This document shows, piece after piece, positions 45,662 to 54,845 of a DNA stretch of 64,000 nucleotides. Within the stretch, counting starts at the first letter, position 1. Each line of letters starts with the position of its first letter. The translations under genes and the position numbers were made by a program. The stretch comes from Maritimibacter sp. (GTDB lineage Bacteria; Pseudomonadota; Alphaproteobacteria; Rhodobacterales; Rhodobacteraceae): the NCBI GenBank assembly GCA_002695005.1, contig NZNT01000015.1:372001-436000 (forward strand). Direction: 5' to 3'. A model generated the notes under the pieces. It was not told where the DNA came from and did not search any database. It saw nothing but the letters and a program-made list of their open reading frames with translations.

Positions 45662-46597
45662 ATGGGCCGTGGGATCATCGCGTTAATCGTCGTCGCTGTG
45701 CTGGCTGTCGGGGGCTATGTCCTCCTGTCGCCGGACGAGGAAGCGACAGGGATGCGCGACGCGGTATCGGATGCCGCCGAGGACGCGCAGGAGGCGGCGG
45801 GCGAAGCCGTGGAGCAAGTCACCGGTGACACGCCGGAGCCGGATGAGACCCCGCCGTCGGCGGCCGAGGAAGCCGCGAACGCGGCGCGTGAGGCGGCCGG
45901 CGCCGAGACCGACGGTGAGCGGACGCAGGAGATGGTCGACGGCGTGGCCGAGAGCCTGCGCTCGATGGCCAACGAGGCCGCGGAAGATGCCGAAGAAGCG
46001 GCAGGTCAAGCGGAGGACGCGGCGGAGGCCGCCGTGGACGCCGCAGGAGACTCGGCAGAGGTGGCGAGCGAAGCTGCCGAGGATGCGGGTGCCGCCGTCG
46101 AGGACGCCGGGGCCGCGCTGGCCGAGACCGTCGAAGCCGCCGAAGAGGCCGCAGAGCAGGCCGCGGCGGCGGCCGCGACGGCCGAGGCTGCCGCAGAGGG
46201 CGCCACCGATACCGCGCAGGCCGCCGCTGAAGGGGCCGCGTCGTTGGCCGAGGACGCCGCCGAAACGGCGCGCGAGGCCGCCGACCGGGCCGAGGATGCT
46301 GCCGAGGAAGGCGCAGCGCGCGCCGCGCGGGAAGCTGAAGAGGCCGCCCTCAACGCCGCTCAGGCCGCGAACCGCGCCGCTGAAACCGCGCGCAGCGTCG
46401 CGGGCGATCCCCCGACGCTGGAAGACTACCTGACCCGTGAAGGGTTCAATGCGGACGCGCTGAAACTGGTCGTGGCCCGCAGCGATCTGGACGAGGTGCA
46501 GAAAGCCTCGCTCACGGCCAAGCTGGAGGCCGCCGCCCGCGACGAGACGCTGATCGACGCGGTTATCAGCGAGCTGGACGAGGCGCTCGACCCGTAA
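45662..46597 (+). CDS. Membrane-anchored Ala/Glu-rich protein
   Basis: 311 residues from the ATG at 45662 after GGAGGG. One N-terminal membrane segment (GIIALIVVAVLAVGGYVLL) is followed by about 220 residues of Ala with Glu/Asp in heptad-like repeats (EDAAEAAVDAAGDSAEVASEAA). A small C-terminal globular part follows (about 255-311, DPPTLEDYLTREGFNADALK). The likely form is a long periplasmic helix. Composition resembles the OmpA-family protein at 41104, but no family was recognised. Confidence 0.78.
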   Translation: MGRGIIALIVVAVLAVGGYVLLSPDEEATGMRDAVSDAAEDAQEAAGEAVEQVTGDTPEPDETPPSAAEEAANAAREAAGAETDGERTQEMVDGVAESLRSMANEAAEDAEEAAGQAEDAAEAAVDAAGDSAEVASEAAEDAGAAVEDAGAALAETVEAAEEAAEQAAAAAATAEAAAEGATDTAQAAAEGAASLAEDAAETAREAADRAEDAAEEGAARAAREAEEAALNAAQAANRAAETARSVAGDPPTLEDYLTREGFNADALKLVVARSDLDEVQKASLTAKLEAAARDETLIDAVISELDEALDP

Positions 46598-46601
46598 AAA
46601 G

Positions 46602-46632
46602 AAAAGCCGCCGCAAGGGGTTGCGGCGGCTTT
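46602..46632. terminator. Bidirectional terminator
   Basis: AAAGCCGCCGCAA-GGGG-TTGCGGCGGCTTT lies between the Ala/Glu-rich gene and the convergent fpr gene. Confidence 0.88.
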
Positions 46633-46655
46633 CCGATGTCTTGCCTCAACAAGGA

Positions 46656-47507
46656 TCAGTCGAGGAAAGCCTTTTCGACAACGTAGTGCTTGGGGTCCGA
46701 ATTCGCCCCTTCCTCAAGCCCGTAGCCTTCGAGCATTTCCTTGAGTTCGAGGTTGAAGGCGAGGTTGCCGCAGATCATCGCGCGGTCGGTCTCAGGATTG
46801 AGCGGCTCGACCCCGAGGTCGGCGAACGCCTCGCCCGAGCGCATGAGGTCGGTGATCCGTCCCATCTTGACGCTCTCTTCGCGGGTCGTCGTCGGGTAGT
46901 ATTTCAGCTTGGCGAGGTTCTCTTCCCCGATCAGCTCGGCCAGCAGTTCGTCGCTCTTGATCTGTTCGATCATCTCGGCACCATAGACCAGCTCGCCCGC
47001 CTCGCGGCAGGTGTGAGTGATGATGACCTCGTCATAATCCTCATAGGTCTGTGGATCACGCAGGAGCGAGGCGAACGGGGCGAACCCCGTGCCGGTGGCG
47101 AAGAACCAGATCCGCTTGCCGGGCAGCAGCGCGTCATGGACGAGCGTGCCGACGGGCTTGGGCCGCAGGATGATCTCGTCGCCCGGCTGGATGTGCTGAA
47201 GTTTCGAGGTCAGCGGGCCGTCCTGCACCTTGATCGAATAGAACTCCAGCTCCTCGTCCCAGGACGGCGAGGCGATGGAATAGGCGCGCAGAAGCGGTTT
47301 CTGCTTGCCCGTCTCGGGGTCCGGATCGCCCATCAGGCCGATCATCACGAACTCGCCCGAGCGAAAGCGCAGGCTTGCGGGCCGGGTGCAGCGGAAGGAG
47401 AACAGCCGGTCGGTCCAGTGCTTGACCTCGGTCACGGTCTGGGCGTCGGGCAGGGTGGGAACGGGTTTGATCTTCTGTGCGTCGGTCACTGGGGTCACAT
47501 CGTTCAT
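46656..47507 (-). CDS. fpr: Ferredoxin-NADP reductase
   Basis: 283 residues, a bacterial-type FAD enzyme exchanging electrons between NADPH and ferredoxin or flavodoxin. The FAD motif is LLRAYSIASPSWDEELEFYSIKV in part (RAYSIAS), and the NADP site is FFATGTGFAPFASLLRDP, with YVVEKAFLD at the C-terminus. It lies 64 nt downstream of the sulfate-reduction genes on the same strand; the gap contains only a short GGGGGC hairpin. It may supply electrons to the sulfite reductase, which has no CysJ here. Confidence 0.95.
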   Translation of the reverse strand: MNDVTPVTDAQKIKPVPTLPDAQTVTEVKHWTDRLFSFRCTRPASLRFRSGEFVMIGLMGDPDPETGKQKPLLRAYSIASPSWDEELEFYSIKVQDGPLTSKLQHIQPGDEIILRPKPVGTLVHDALLPGKRIWFFATGTGFAPFASLLRDPQTYEDYDEVIITHTCREAGELVYGAEMIEQIKSDELLAELIGEENLAKLKYYPTTTREESVKMGRITDLMRSGEAFADLGVEPLNPETDRAMICGNLAFNLELKEMLEGYGLEEGANSDPKHYVVEKAFLD

Positions 47508-47571
47508 AAGAATTGCGGGGGCCTAAGCCCCCGTCCTCTCGTCAGGCTATACAGGAGGTTGTGCTGCGCGA

Positions 47572-47991
47572 CTACCCGCGCAGCCGCGACTGATGGTCAT
47601 AGGACTGCCAGTCGGCGCGGAAGAGCCATTGCTCCTCCGGCTGGCGGGCGGCGAGCGCCTCGGTGATCTCCACCTCGTCGAAGCCCGCGCGGCGCGCCAT
47701 CGCGTATTGATCCGCGATGAGACCGGCACCGGCGCGCAGGCGCCCGGTGTAGCCCATGAGGCGCAGCGACTTGGCCGTGGTGAACCCGCGCCCGTCGGCG
47801 AAAGAACCGAAGGAGATGCGGATCGCGCGCGCAGCCATGAGCAGGTCGCGATGCGCGTTGAGGTCATCGTCCGGAGTCACGTCGATGCCGCAGTCCTCAC
47901 AGCCCGCACCGGCGGAGATGCCTTCCAGCGACACGAAGCCGCCGGTGAAATCGTCGGGGCCGAAGCCCGTGTCGGTCACGAGGGTCGTCAT
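47572..47991 (-). CDS. DUF934 protein linked to sulfite reductase
   Basis: 139 residues from the ATG at 47991, overlapping the cysH stop (ATGA). The DUF934 core is visible (RAIRISFGSFADGRGFTTAKSL, LMGYTGRLRAGAGLIADQYAM, then RAGFDEVEI). Family members lie next to cysI/cysH in many proteobacteria and are thought to assist sulfite reduction; their chemistry is not known. A CEDC pair near residue 31 is the only Cys motif. Confidence 0.88.
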   Translation of the reverse strand: MTTLVTDTGFGPDDFTGGFVSLEGISAGAGCEDCGIDVTPDDDLNAHRDLLMAARAIRISFGSFADGRGFTTAKSLRLMGYTGRLRAGAGLIADQYAMARRAGFDEVEITEALAARQPEEQWLFRADWQSYDHQSRLRG

Positions 47992-48713
47992 CCGCGCACC
48001 ACCTTTCCGTCGATGAAGTGAATTCCGCATTCTTCCTTGTCCTGCCCGCGCCAGCGTCCGGCACGGGGGTCTTCGCCCGGTTTCGTGGCCGAGGTGCAGG
48101 GCGCACAGCCGACCGAGGCAAAGCCCTTGGCGGTCAGCGGATGGTTCGGGAGGCCGTGCGATTTCATGTAATCGCGAAGCTCCTGCCCGGACCAATGGGC
48201 GAGCGGGTTGAACTTGAGCCGGTCGCCTTCGATCTCGGCAAGATCGAGTTGCGCGCGCTGGCCACCGTGGACCCGCTTTCGCCCGGTGATCCAGCCGTCG
48301 AACGGCGTCAGTGCGCGCTCCAGCGGCAGAACCTTGCGGATGTCGCAGCAGGCGTCGGTATTGCCGACATGCAGGCGGTTGAACGGGTCCTTGGCGGCCA
48401 GGTCTTCCGGCGCGGGCCGCACGAGTTGCACGTTCGTCAGGCCGAGGATCAGGGCCACGTCCTTCTGATAATCGAGCGTCTCGGGAAACAGCATCCCGGT
48501 TTCGAGAAACAGAACCGGCGCGCTCTGGTCCACGCGGCTCACCATGTCGAGCAGAACGATGGACTCGGTCCCGAAGGACGACACCAGTGCGACATGGCCA
48601 TTTTCGGTCAGCGCGGCTTCGACGACGCCCTGGGCGTCCATCGGATCGAACCGGTCATTGATCCGGCGGGCCACCTCGTGACGGTCGGGATATGCGAGAG
48701 CTTCAAGCGGCAT
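47988..48713 (-). CDS. cysH: Assimilatory adenylyl-sulfate (APS) reductase
   Basis: 241 residues from the ATG at 48713; it overlaps cysI by 11 bp. The four Cys of the [4Fe-4S] APS-reductase type are present as NTDACCDIRKVLPL and VGCAPCTSA, and the catalytic Cys is in EECGIHF at the end. The cluster implies APS rather than PAPS as substrate. LVSSFGTESIVLLDM is the nucleotide loop. The product, sulfite, is reduced by the CysI encoded just upstream. Confidence 0.94.
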   Translation of the reverse strand: MPLEALAYPDRHEVARRINDRFDPMDAQGVVEAALTENGHVALVSSFGTESIVLLDMVSRVDQSAPVLFLETGMLFPETLDYQKDVALILGLTNVQLVRPAPEDLAAKDPFNRLHVGNTDACCDIRKVLPLERALTPFDGWITGRKRVHGGQRAQLDLAEIEGDRLKFNPLAHWSGQELRDYMKSHGLPNHPLTAKGFASVGCAPCTSATKPGEDPRAGRWRGQDKEECGIHFIDGKVVRG

Positions 48714-50364
48714 TTCGGTTCGCCTCTTCGTCATAAAGCGCAGCCTTGAAGGGCTCGGCCCCCGTGCGTGCGATCGTGTCGCGGAACCGCTCGCCTTTGG
48801 CGCGCAGGTCGAGATAGGCATGGATCAGCCGTTCGATGGCGTCCACAACCTCGTCATAGCCGAAGCCGGGGCCGGTCTTGTCCCCGATCTTCAGGTCGGG
48901 TCCGGCGTCACCGCCCAGCGTGATCTGGTAGTTCTCGACACCGGCCCGGTCGAGTCCGAGGATGCCGATGTCACCGAGGTGGTGATGGCCACAGGCGTTG
49001 ATGCAGCCCGAAATCTTGATCGCCATTTCGCCGACCTCGACCTCGTAGTCTTCCAGCCGCTCGGCGATCTGCTGTGCGATCGGGATCGAGCGGGCGGTCG
49101 CCAGTGCGCAGTAATCCATGCCCGGGCAGGCGATGATGTCGGACGCGAGGCCCACGTTCGCGGTGGCGAGGCCGGCGGCCTTGAGCTCGGCGAAGAGCGC
49201 GGGCAGGTCGTCCTTGGCCACATGCGGCAGGACGAGGTTCTGCTCCTGCGTCACCCGGATCTCGTTGTGCCCGTAACGGCGGGCCAGATCGGCCACGCGC
49301 CGCATCTGATCCGCGCTCGCATCCCCCGGCACACCGCCGTGGGGCTTGAGAGACACCATCGCGATGGCGTGGTCGTCCTGGTAATGCGGGCGCAGGTTGA
49401 TGTCGGCCCAGCTGCGGAACACCGGATCGGCGGCGCGGGCGGCCTCAAAGCCGTCCGTCGGACGCACGGGCAGGGCGGGCGGCTCGAAGCTCGCCTGAAG
49501 CTCGGCCAGAAGCTCCTGATCGGCGCCCTTGAACTGCGGGCGGATCGCTACGAACGCCTCGTCCACGCGGGCAGAGAATTCCTCCAGCCCCATCTCGTTC
49601 ACCGTGATCTTGATGCGCGCCTTGTACTTGTTGTCGCGCCGGCCAGCGAGGTTGTAGACGCTCAGAACCGCTTCGAGATAGGGCAGCAGGTCCGCCTTGG
49701 GCAGGAAATCCCGGATGACCCGACCCACGACGGGCGTGCGGCCAAGGCCCCCGCCGACGAGGATCTGGTAGCCGATTTCACCGTCCTGCTCGACGATGCG
49801 CACGGCGAGGTCATGCGCCTTGGTCACGGCGCGGTCGTTCGGGGAGCCGGTGACGGCGATTTTGAACTTGCGGCCCAAGAACTGGTATTCCGGGTGGTCC
49901 GTGGACCAGATGCGGATCAGCTCGGCCACCGGACGCGGGTCCATCAGCTCATCGGCATGGGCACCCGCCAGCGGATCGGCGGTCACGTTGCGGATCGTGT
50001 TGCCCGACGTCTGAATCGCGTGAAGGTTCACGTCGGCCAGCCGTGCGAGCATGTCTGGCACGTCTGGCAGCTTGGGCCAGTTGTACTGAATGTTCTGACG
50101 CGTGGTGAAATGGCCGTAGCCACGGTCCCAGCGCTCGGAAATCTCGGCCAGCACGTCCAGTTGGTCGGCATTCAGCGTGCCATAGGGAATGGCGACGCGA
50201 AGCATGTAGGCGTGCAGTTGCAGGTACAGACCGTTCATCAGGCGCAGGGGGCGGAACTCGTCCTCGGTCAGCGATCCGTCGATGCGGCGCTGGACCTGCG
50301 CGCGGAACTCCTCGACCCGGCGGTCGAGGTAGGTGCGCGTCGGATTGTTTTGTGCGTCGAGCAT
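48703..50364 (-). CDS. cysI: Siroheme-dependent sulfite (nitrite/sulfite) reductase
   Basis: 553 residues from the ATG at 50364, which overlaps the DUF2849 stop (TGATG). Siroheme/[4Fe-4S] ligands are in ACPGMDYCALA and SGCINACGHHH. The N-terminal HFTTRQNIQYNW and later RVTQEQNLVLP are the duplicated ferrodoxin-like motifs. It reduces sulfite to sulfide. No flavoprotein CysJ is encoded nearby, so electrons probably come from ferredoxin. Confidence 0.93.
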   Translation of the reverse strand: MLDAQNNPTRTYLDRRVEEFRAQVQRRIDGSLTEDEFRPLRLMNGLYLQLHAYMLRVAIPYGTLNADQLDVLAEISERWDRGYGHFTTRQNIQYNWPKLPDVPDMLARLADVNLHAIQTSGNTIRNVTADPLAGAHADELMDPRPVAELIRIWSTDHPEYQFLGRKFKIAVTGSPNDRAVTKAHDLAVRIVEQDGEIGYQILVGGGLGRTPVVGRVIRDFLPKADLLPYLEAVLSVYNLAGRRDNKYKARIKITVNEMGLEEFSARVDEAFVAIRPQFKGADQELLAELQASFEPPALPVRPTDGFEAARAADPVFRSWADINLRPHYQDDHAIAMVSLKPHGGVPGDASADQMRRVADLARRYGHNEIRVTQEQNLVLPHVAKDDLPALFAELKAAGLATANVGLASDIIACPGMDYCALATARSIPIAQQIAERLEDYEVEVGEMAIKISGCINACGHHHLGDIGILGLDRAGVENYQITLGGDAGPDLKIGDKTGPGFGYDEVVDAIERLIHAYLDLRAKGERFRDTIARTGAEPFKAALYDEEANRNAA

Positions 50365-50663
50365 CAGGCGATCCCCCAGGACTTGCGGGCCGGGGCCGAC
50401 GGGCCGGCGGCCCGGAAGCTCTCGCGGAAGTGGTTGGGAACCGGGCCCGCGTCGGTGTTGTCGGCGGGGGCAAGGTAGGCACCCACGGCGATTTCCGGCT
50501 GGCTCTCGGCGAGCGTCAGACGCTCCTCGGCGCGCTCGGCGTCGGTGATGAATTCGGCCTCGGTCATGGACGAGACCCACTTGCCGTCGGCGGCAAGGTA
50601 GATGACGGCACCCGACAGCAGATCGTTCGCGCTGACGATACCGGGCTGGAAGCGTTTGGCCAT
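50364..50663 (-). CDS. DUF2849 protein, first gene of the sulfite-reduction operon
   Basis: 99 residues from the ATG at 50663 (MAKRFQPGIVSANDLLSGAV). The fold core GAVIYLAADGKWVSSMTEAEF and AEERLTLAE is typical of DUF2849, found only beside cysI/cysG-type genes. Function is unknown. The siroheme synthase gene cysG, a common upstream neighbour, is absent. The gene is divergent from an Lrp/AsnC regulator across 150 bp. Confidence 0.88.
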   Translation of the reverse strand: MAKRFQPGIVSANDLLSGAVIYLAADGKWVSSMTEAEFITDAERAEERLTLAESQPEIAVGAYLAPADNTDAGPVPNHFRESFRAAGPSAPARKSWGIA

Positions 50664-50813
50664 GGATTTTGCCTCTTCGCGGTGTTGCTTGCGTTGCCCA
50701 TAGATATAGGACACTTTCCCGAAACCGGACTAGGTGCGGCGGCGAATAAGGACGCCTGTTCTGCCTGTGCCATCTGATCGGGTGATTGACCCATGAAAGG
50801 GGAGTGTCGCAGG

Positions 50814-51278
50814 ATGACGTTACGGCTGGATGACATCGACCGGAAAATCCTCAACGAATTACAGGAGGATGCGAGCCAGTCGCTCGACGTGATCGCGGGA
50901 AAAGTCGGCTCGTCCAAGACCCCGGTCTGGAACCGGATTCGCAAGATGCGCGAGGGTGGCGTGATCGGGGCGCAGACCGTGATCGTCGATGCTGAGAAAC
51001 TGGGGTTCGAGGCCTGTTTCTTCGTTCTGATCCGCACCTCCGAGCATGAGGCCGCGTGGCAGGACAAGTTCCTTGCCACCCTGCGGGCCCGGCCCGAGGT
51101 GATGGAGGCGCACCGGCTGGCGGGCGAGATCGACTACATCCTCAAGGTCCGCGTCGCGAATGCCCGTGCCTATGACGAATTCTATCAGGCGCTGATCTCC
51201 GAGGTGAAGATCTTCAACGTCACCGCGCTCCTCTCGATGGAGGAGATCAAGTTCACCACGCAGTTGCCGCTTGTATGA
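50814..51278 (+). CDS. Lrp/AsnC-family regulator divergent from the sulfite-reduction operon
   Basis: 154 residues from the ATG at 50814, with AAAGGGGAG about 9 nt upstream; the ATG at 50793 would add seven residues. The winged helix (LDDIDRKILNELQEDASQSL, then VGSSKTPVWNRIRKMREGGVI) is followed by the RAM effector domain (about 70-150). Its position suggests control of the DUF2849-cysI-cysH operon, perhaps with a sulfur amino acid as effector. This is inferred from position only. Confidence 0.92.
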   Translation: MTLRLDDIDRKILNELQEDASQSLDVIAGKVGSSKTPVWNRIRKMREGGVIGAQTVIVDAEKLGFEACFFVLIRTSEHEAAWQDKFLATLRARPEVMEAHRLAGEIDYILKVRVANARAYDEFYQALISEVKIFNVTALLSMEEIKFTTQLPLV

Positions 51279-51284
51279 CGGCGA

Positions 51285-51800
51285 TCAGCGCTTTGAAATC
51301 GTGACGTTTTTCGTGACGCGGGCCGAGGTAAGCTGAAGCCCCGGCATGACCTGGATCAGGTGCTGACGCCCCTTGAAGCTGAGCTGGAACAGCCGCATCG
51401 GCGCGGGGCCGGTAAGCTGCGTGACATAAGCGCCATCGGCCAGCCTGCGCGCCTCGATCAGGGCAGCGGGTTTGCCGAACATCGCCTGCGCGCGCCAATC
51501 GCGCACCAGCATCTTCTGACGCGCCGAAATCACGATGTCGCGCCCATCCCCGTTCTCGTCCAGAACCGACGGGCGGATGCGCACAACCTCTGCCATCGGG
51601 ACCGTGCGGACCGTGACGTTTTCGAGCGTCACGACGCCCCGGTCATAGGTGATGATGCCGTCGCCGGGCGTAAGAAACTCGACCGGGATCGACCCGTCCG
51701 TTGTCATCACGTTGGTGCCGAGGCCGAGGCCCGAACGGCACAGGGGGATCGTGACGCGAAGGGGCTGTCCCTGCGCGACCCGAGACATGATCTGGGTCAT
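51285..51800 (-). CDS. Degenerate Hint-domain protein
   Basis: 171 residues. The middle resembles the bacterial Hint_2 (hedgehog/intein-type) domain of Rhodobacterales: DGSIPVEFLTPGDGIITYDRG, then VRIRPSVL and ISARQKMLVRDWRAQAMFGK. The usual catalytic Cys before the first strand is replaced (GLGTNVMT), and the usual PQHR motif reads ARQK, losing the His. Self-cleavage is therefore unlikely. It converges on the Lrp gene, 6 nt apart. No other large secreted protein is attached. Confidence 0.7.
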   Translation of the reverse strand: MTQIMSRVAQGQPLRVTIPLCRSGLGLGTNVMTTDGSIPVEFLTPGDGIITYDRGVVTLENVTVRTVPMAEVVRIRPSVLDENGDGRDIVISARQKMLVRDWRAQAMFGKPAALIEARRLADGAYVTQLTGPAPMRLFQLSFKGRQHLIQVMPGLQLTSARVTKNVTISKR

Positions 51801-51937
51801 GGTGTTACCTGCTCAATTTTGCCTGTTTATTTTTCTCCAGCCTAACCAAACAAAGGGTTAAGCGCCAAGAAAAAACGGCAAAATCTTGGCGATAGGCTCT
51901 CGCCAGCGCCCATCCGTGATGCTAAATCCACGCCCGT

Positions 51938-52022
51938 GCGGGTGTGGCGGAACTGGTAGACGCACCAGATTTAGGTTCTGGCGCCGCGAGGCGTGGGGGT
52001 TCGAGTCCCTTCACCCGCACCA
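51938..52022 (+). tRNA. tRNA-Leu (anticodon UAG)
   Basis: A 7-bp acceptor stem GCGGGTG/CACCCGC, anticodon stem CCAGA/TCTGG with loop TTTAGGT, a long variable arm, GGTTCGAGT in the T arm, and encoded CCA. Reads CUN codons ending in A or G. Confidence 0.96.
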
Positions 52023-52041
52023 TTTCAGACAAGGCGTTTTC

Positions 52042-53322
52042 ATGCCGCGCATTCTGTTTTCCACGATCGGTTCGCTCGGCGACCTCTATCCCTTGCTGTC
52101 CGTCGCCATCGCCCTGCGTGCGCGCGGGGCCGAATGTCTGTTTGCCGTCCATGCCGATCAGGCGCCGCTTGTCGAAGACGAGGGGTTCGCAACCATGCCG
52201 AACCTCTATGGGTTGGAGGGCACGGCGGATACGCTGGGACTGTCCGAGGCAGAGCTGATCCGAAAAACCTTCGACGATCCGCAGTTCCTGTTCCGCGAAA
52301 TCCTGCCCTTCGACCTTGCCAACGTAACGCGGCAGGTGCGCGACTGGATGGGCGAGGTCGATCTGGTCGCAACGACGTTTCAGGCCGAGGCCGCGAGGCT
52401 CGCCGCCGAGCTGGAAGGGGTGCCGGTCGCGAGCCTGATCCTCCAGCCGATGATGGTCTTCGACCCCTCGCAGCCGCCGGTCATCCCGTCCATGCCGCCG
52501 GTCATCGCCGCACCCGGTACGCTCGGTCGGCTGTGGAACGCAGGTGTGCTGCGGACCGGAATGGCGGGCATCCGTGCGATGCACGGCCACAGGGTGAACG
52601 CAGCCCGCCGCGAGCTTGGCCTGCCCAGGCATCGCGGCACGCCGTGGTTCGACAGTGGCGTGCGCCCGGTTCTGCGCCTTGGTCTCTATCCCTCGCTGCT
52701 GCATGACCATCCGCCCGTCGTGGATCCGCCGGTCACGGTGACGGGTTTCACGCCCTTTGAGGGCGACGCAGAGGGGCTGGACCCGGCGATTGCCGCCTTC
52801 CTCGACGCGGGCAGCGCGCCGGTCGTCTTCACCCTCGGCTCCAACGCGGAATACCTCGATCAGGATTTCTATGCCCAAAGCCTCGCTGCTGCGCGTCAGA
52901 TCGGGCGGCGTGCCGTCCTGCTGACAGGTAAAGGCTGGGGCGGGGTGGCCGAGGGCGATGATGTCATCCAGCGGCCCTATGTCCCGCATCAGCACCTCTT
53001 CCCGCGTTCTGCCGCGATCGTTCACCACGGTGGCATCGGCACGTTCTGCCGCGCGCTGGAGGCGGGCAAGCCGCAACTTGTCGTGCCCTTCGGCACGGAC
53101 CAGCCCGACAATGCCGCCCGGGCCGAACGCATGGGTCTGGCGCGCACGCTGCCTGCCAAACGCTATTCGCAGGCGCGCGCAACCGAGGTGTTGGGACAGC
53201 TCCTCGCCACCTCACAGGCTGAGGCGAACGCGGAGCGCGCAGCCTACCGGATGGCGCAGGAAGACGGGCCGGGCACCGCCGCCGAGGCCATCCTGAGCGC
53301 CCTGAGTGCGCGCCCCGCCTGA
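52042..53322 (+). CDS. UDP-glycosyltransferase-like protein (GT1/GT28 fold)
   Basis: 426 residues from the ATG at 52042, 19 nt after the tRNA. The N-terminus ILFSTIGSLGDLYPLLSVAIAL is the acceptor-domain start. The C-terminal donor site is clear: VVFTLGSNAEYLD, PYVPHQHLFPRSAAIVHHGG and GTFCRALEAGKPQLVVPFGTDQPDNA. This resembles rhamnosyl- or macrolide-type glycosyltransferases of the YjiC group. The acceptor is unknown. Confidence 0.88.
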   Translation: MPRILFSTIGSLGDLYPLLSVAIALRARGAECLFAVHADQAPLVEDEGFATMPNLYGLEGTADTLGLSEAELIRKTFDDPQFLFREILPFDLANVTRQVRDWMGEVDLVATTFQAEAARLAAELEGVPVASLILQPMMVFDPSQPPVIPSMPPVIAAPGTLGRLWNAGVLRTGMAGIRAMHGHRVNAARRELGLPRHRGTPWFDSGVRPVLRLGLYPSLLHDHPPVVDPPVTVTGFTPFEGDAEGLDPAIAAFLDAGSAPVVFTLGSNAEYLDQDFYAQSLAAARQIGRRAVLLTGKGWGGVAEGDDVIQRPYVPHQHLFPRSAAIVHHGGIGTFCRALEAGKPQLVVPFGTDQPDNAARAERMGLARTLPAKRYSQARATEVLGQLLATSQAEANAERAAYRMAQEDGPGTAAEAILSALSARPA

Positions 53323-53427
53323 AATCCGGGCAAACCGCTTGCACCGCCCGCGCCGCGTCAATAGAAGGGCGAGAAATTTCCGGCGGCGCGACGCGTGCGC
53401 CCAATCTGCCTATGAAGGAAACCGAAG

Positions 53428-54759
53428 ATGAGCGTCACCGAGACCCAGAACGACGGCCTCAAGCGCGGCTACAAGATCGTGGTGCCTGCCTCCGATCTGG
53501 ACGCGAAGGTCAACGAGAAACTGGCCGAAGCCCAGCCCGAAGTCGAGATGAAGGGCTTCCGCAAGGGCAAGGTGCCGATGGCCCTGTTGAAAAAGCAGTT
53601 CGGCCAGCGTGTGCTGGGCGAAGCGATGCAGGAAGCCGTCGACGGCGCCATGAACGACCACTTCGAGAAATCCGGCGACCGCCCCGCGATGCAGCCCGAG
53701 GTCAAGATGACCAACGAGGACTGGAAAGAGGGTGACGATGTCGAGGTCGAGATGTCCTATGAGGCGCTCCCCGATATCCCCGAGGTCGACCTCTCCGACC
53801 TGAAACTCGAGCGGCTCGTGGTCAAGGCCTCGGACGAGGAAGTGCAGGAAGCGCTGACCAACCTCGCCGAGAACGCCCAGAACTTCGAGAAGCGCAAGAA
53901 GGGCTCCAAGGCCAAGGACGGCGATCAGGTCGTGCTCGACTTCGTGGGCCGCGTGGATGGCGAGGAATTCGAAGGCGGCGCGGCGGATGACTTCCCGCTC
54001 GTGCTCGGCTCCGGCCAGTTCATTCCGGGCTTCGAAGAGCAGCTCGTGGGTGTGAAGGAAGGCGAGGAGAAAGACGTCCCCGTGACCTTCCCCGAGGAAT
54101 ACGGGGCCGAGGCGCTGGCCGGCAAGGAAGCCGTGTTCTCCTGCACGATCAAGGAAGTGAAGGAGCCGAAGGCGGCCGAGATCGACGACGACCTCGCCCA
54201 GAAATACGGCGCCGAAAACCTCGACGCGCTCAAGGCGCAGGTCTCCGAGCGGTTGGAGGCCGAATACGCCGGTGCGGCGCGTCAGGTCATGAAGCGCGGC
54301 CTGCTCGACGCGCTCGACGGCAAGGTCTCCTTCGACCTGCCGCCCTCGCTGGTCGAGGCGGAAGCCAAGCAGATCGCCCACCAGCTGTGGCACGAGGAAA
54401 ACCCCGACGTCGAAGGGCACGATCACCCCGAGATCGAGGTGAGCGATGACGCCCAGAAACTCGCCGAGCGCCGCGTGCGCCTCGGGCTTCTGCTCGCCGA
54501 CATCGGCCAGAAGGCCGAAGTCGAGGTGACGGATGCCGAGTTCACGCAGGCCGTGATGAATCAGGCCCGCCAGTACCCGGGGCAGGAGCGTCAGTTCTTC
54601 GACTTCGTCCAGCAGAACCCGCAGATGCGCCAGCAGATTCAGGCGCCGCTGTTCGAGGACAAGGTCGTGGATCACATCGCCGAAAGGGCTGAGGTGAGCG
54701 AAAAGGAAGTCTCGAAAGAAGAGCTTCAGACGGCCGTGGACAAACTCGACGACGAGTGA
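53428..54759 (+). CDS. tig: Trigger factor (ribosome-bound chaperone and prolyl isomerase)
   Basis: 443 residues. The N-terminal ribosome-binding domain has the signature [17 protein letters not shown] near residue 43. The FKBP-type isomerase domain (about 150-240) contains [19 protein letters not shown] and [15 protein letters not shown]. The C-terminal chaperone arms follow. It holds nascent chains at the ribosome exit. A GAAGGAA site precedes the ATG and a terminator follows. Confidence 0.97.
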   Translation: MSVTETQNDGLKRGYKIVVPASDLDAKVNEKLAEAQPEVEMKGFRKGKVPMALLKKQFGQRVLGEAMQEAVDGAMNDHFEKSGDRPAMQPEVKMTNEDWKEGDDVEVEMSYEALPDIPEVDLSDLKLERLVVKASDEEVQEALTNLAENAQNFEKRKKGSKAKDGDQVVLDFVGRVDGEEFEGGAADDFPLVLGSGQFIPGFEEQLVGVKEGEEKDVPVTFPEEYGAEALAGKEAVFSCTIKEVKEPKAAEIDDDLAQKYGAENLDALKAQVSERLEAEYAGAARQVMKRGLLDALDGKVSFDLPPSLVEAEAKQIAHQLWHEENPDVEGHDHPEIEVSDDAQKLAERRVRLGLLLADIGQKAEVEVTDAEFTQAVMNQARQYPGQERQFFDFVQQNPQMRQQIQAPLFEDKVVDHIAERAEVSEKEVSKEELQTAVDKLDDE

Positions 54760-54784
54760 TCCGTCCCCGTGACGTTGCGTGACA

Positions 54785-54809
54785 GGCCGCCCTCCGGGGC
54801 GGCCTTTTT
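54785..54809 (+). terminator. Rho-independent terminator of tig
   Basis: GGCCGCC-CTCCGG-GGCGGCC is followed by T5, 25 nt past the stop codon. Confidence 0.88.
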
Positions 54810-54845
54810 CGTGGGCGCTGCTAGGGTCGGGGCAAGGAGGATGCC

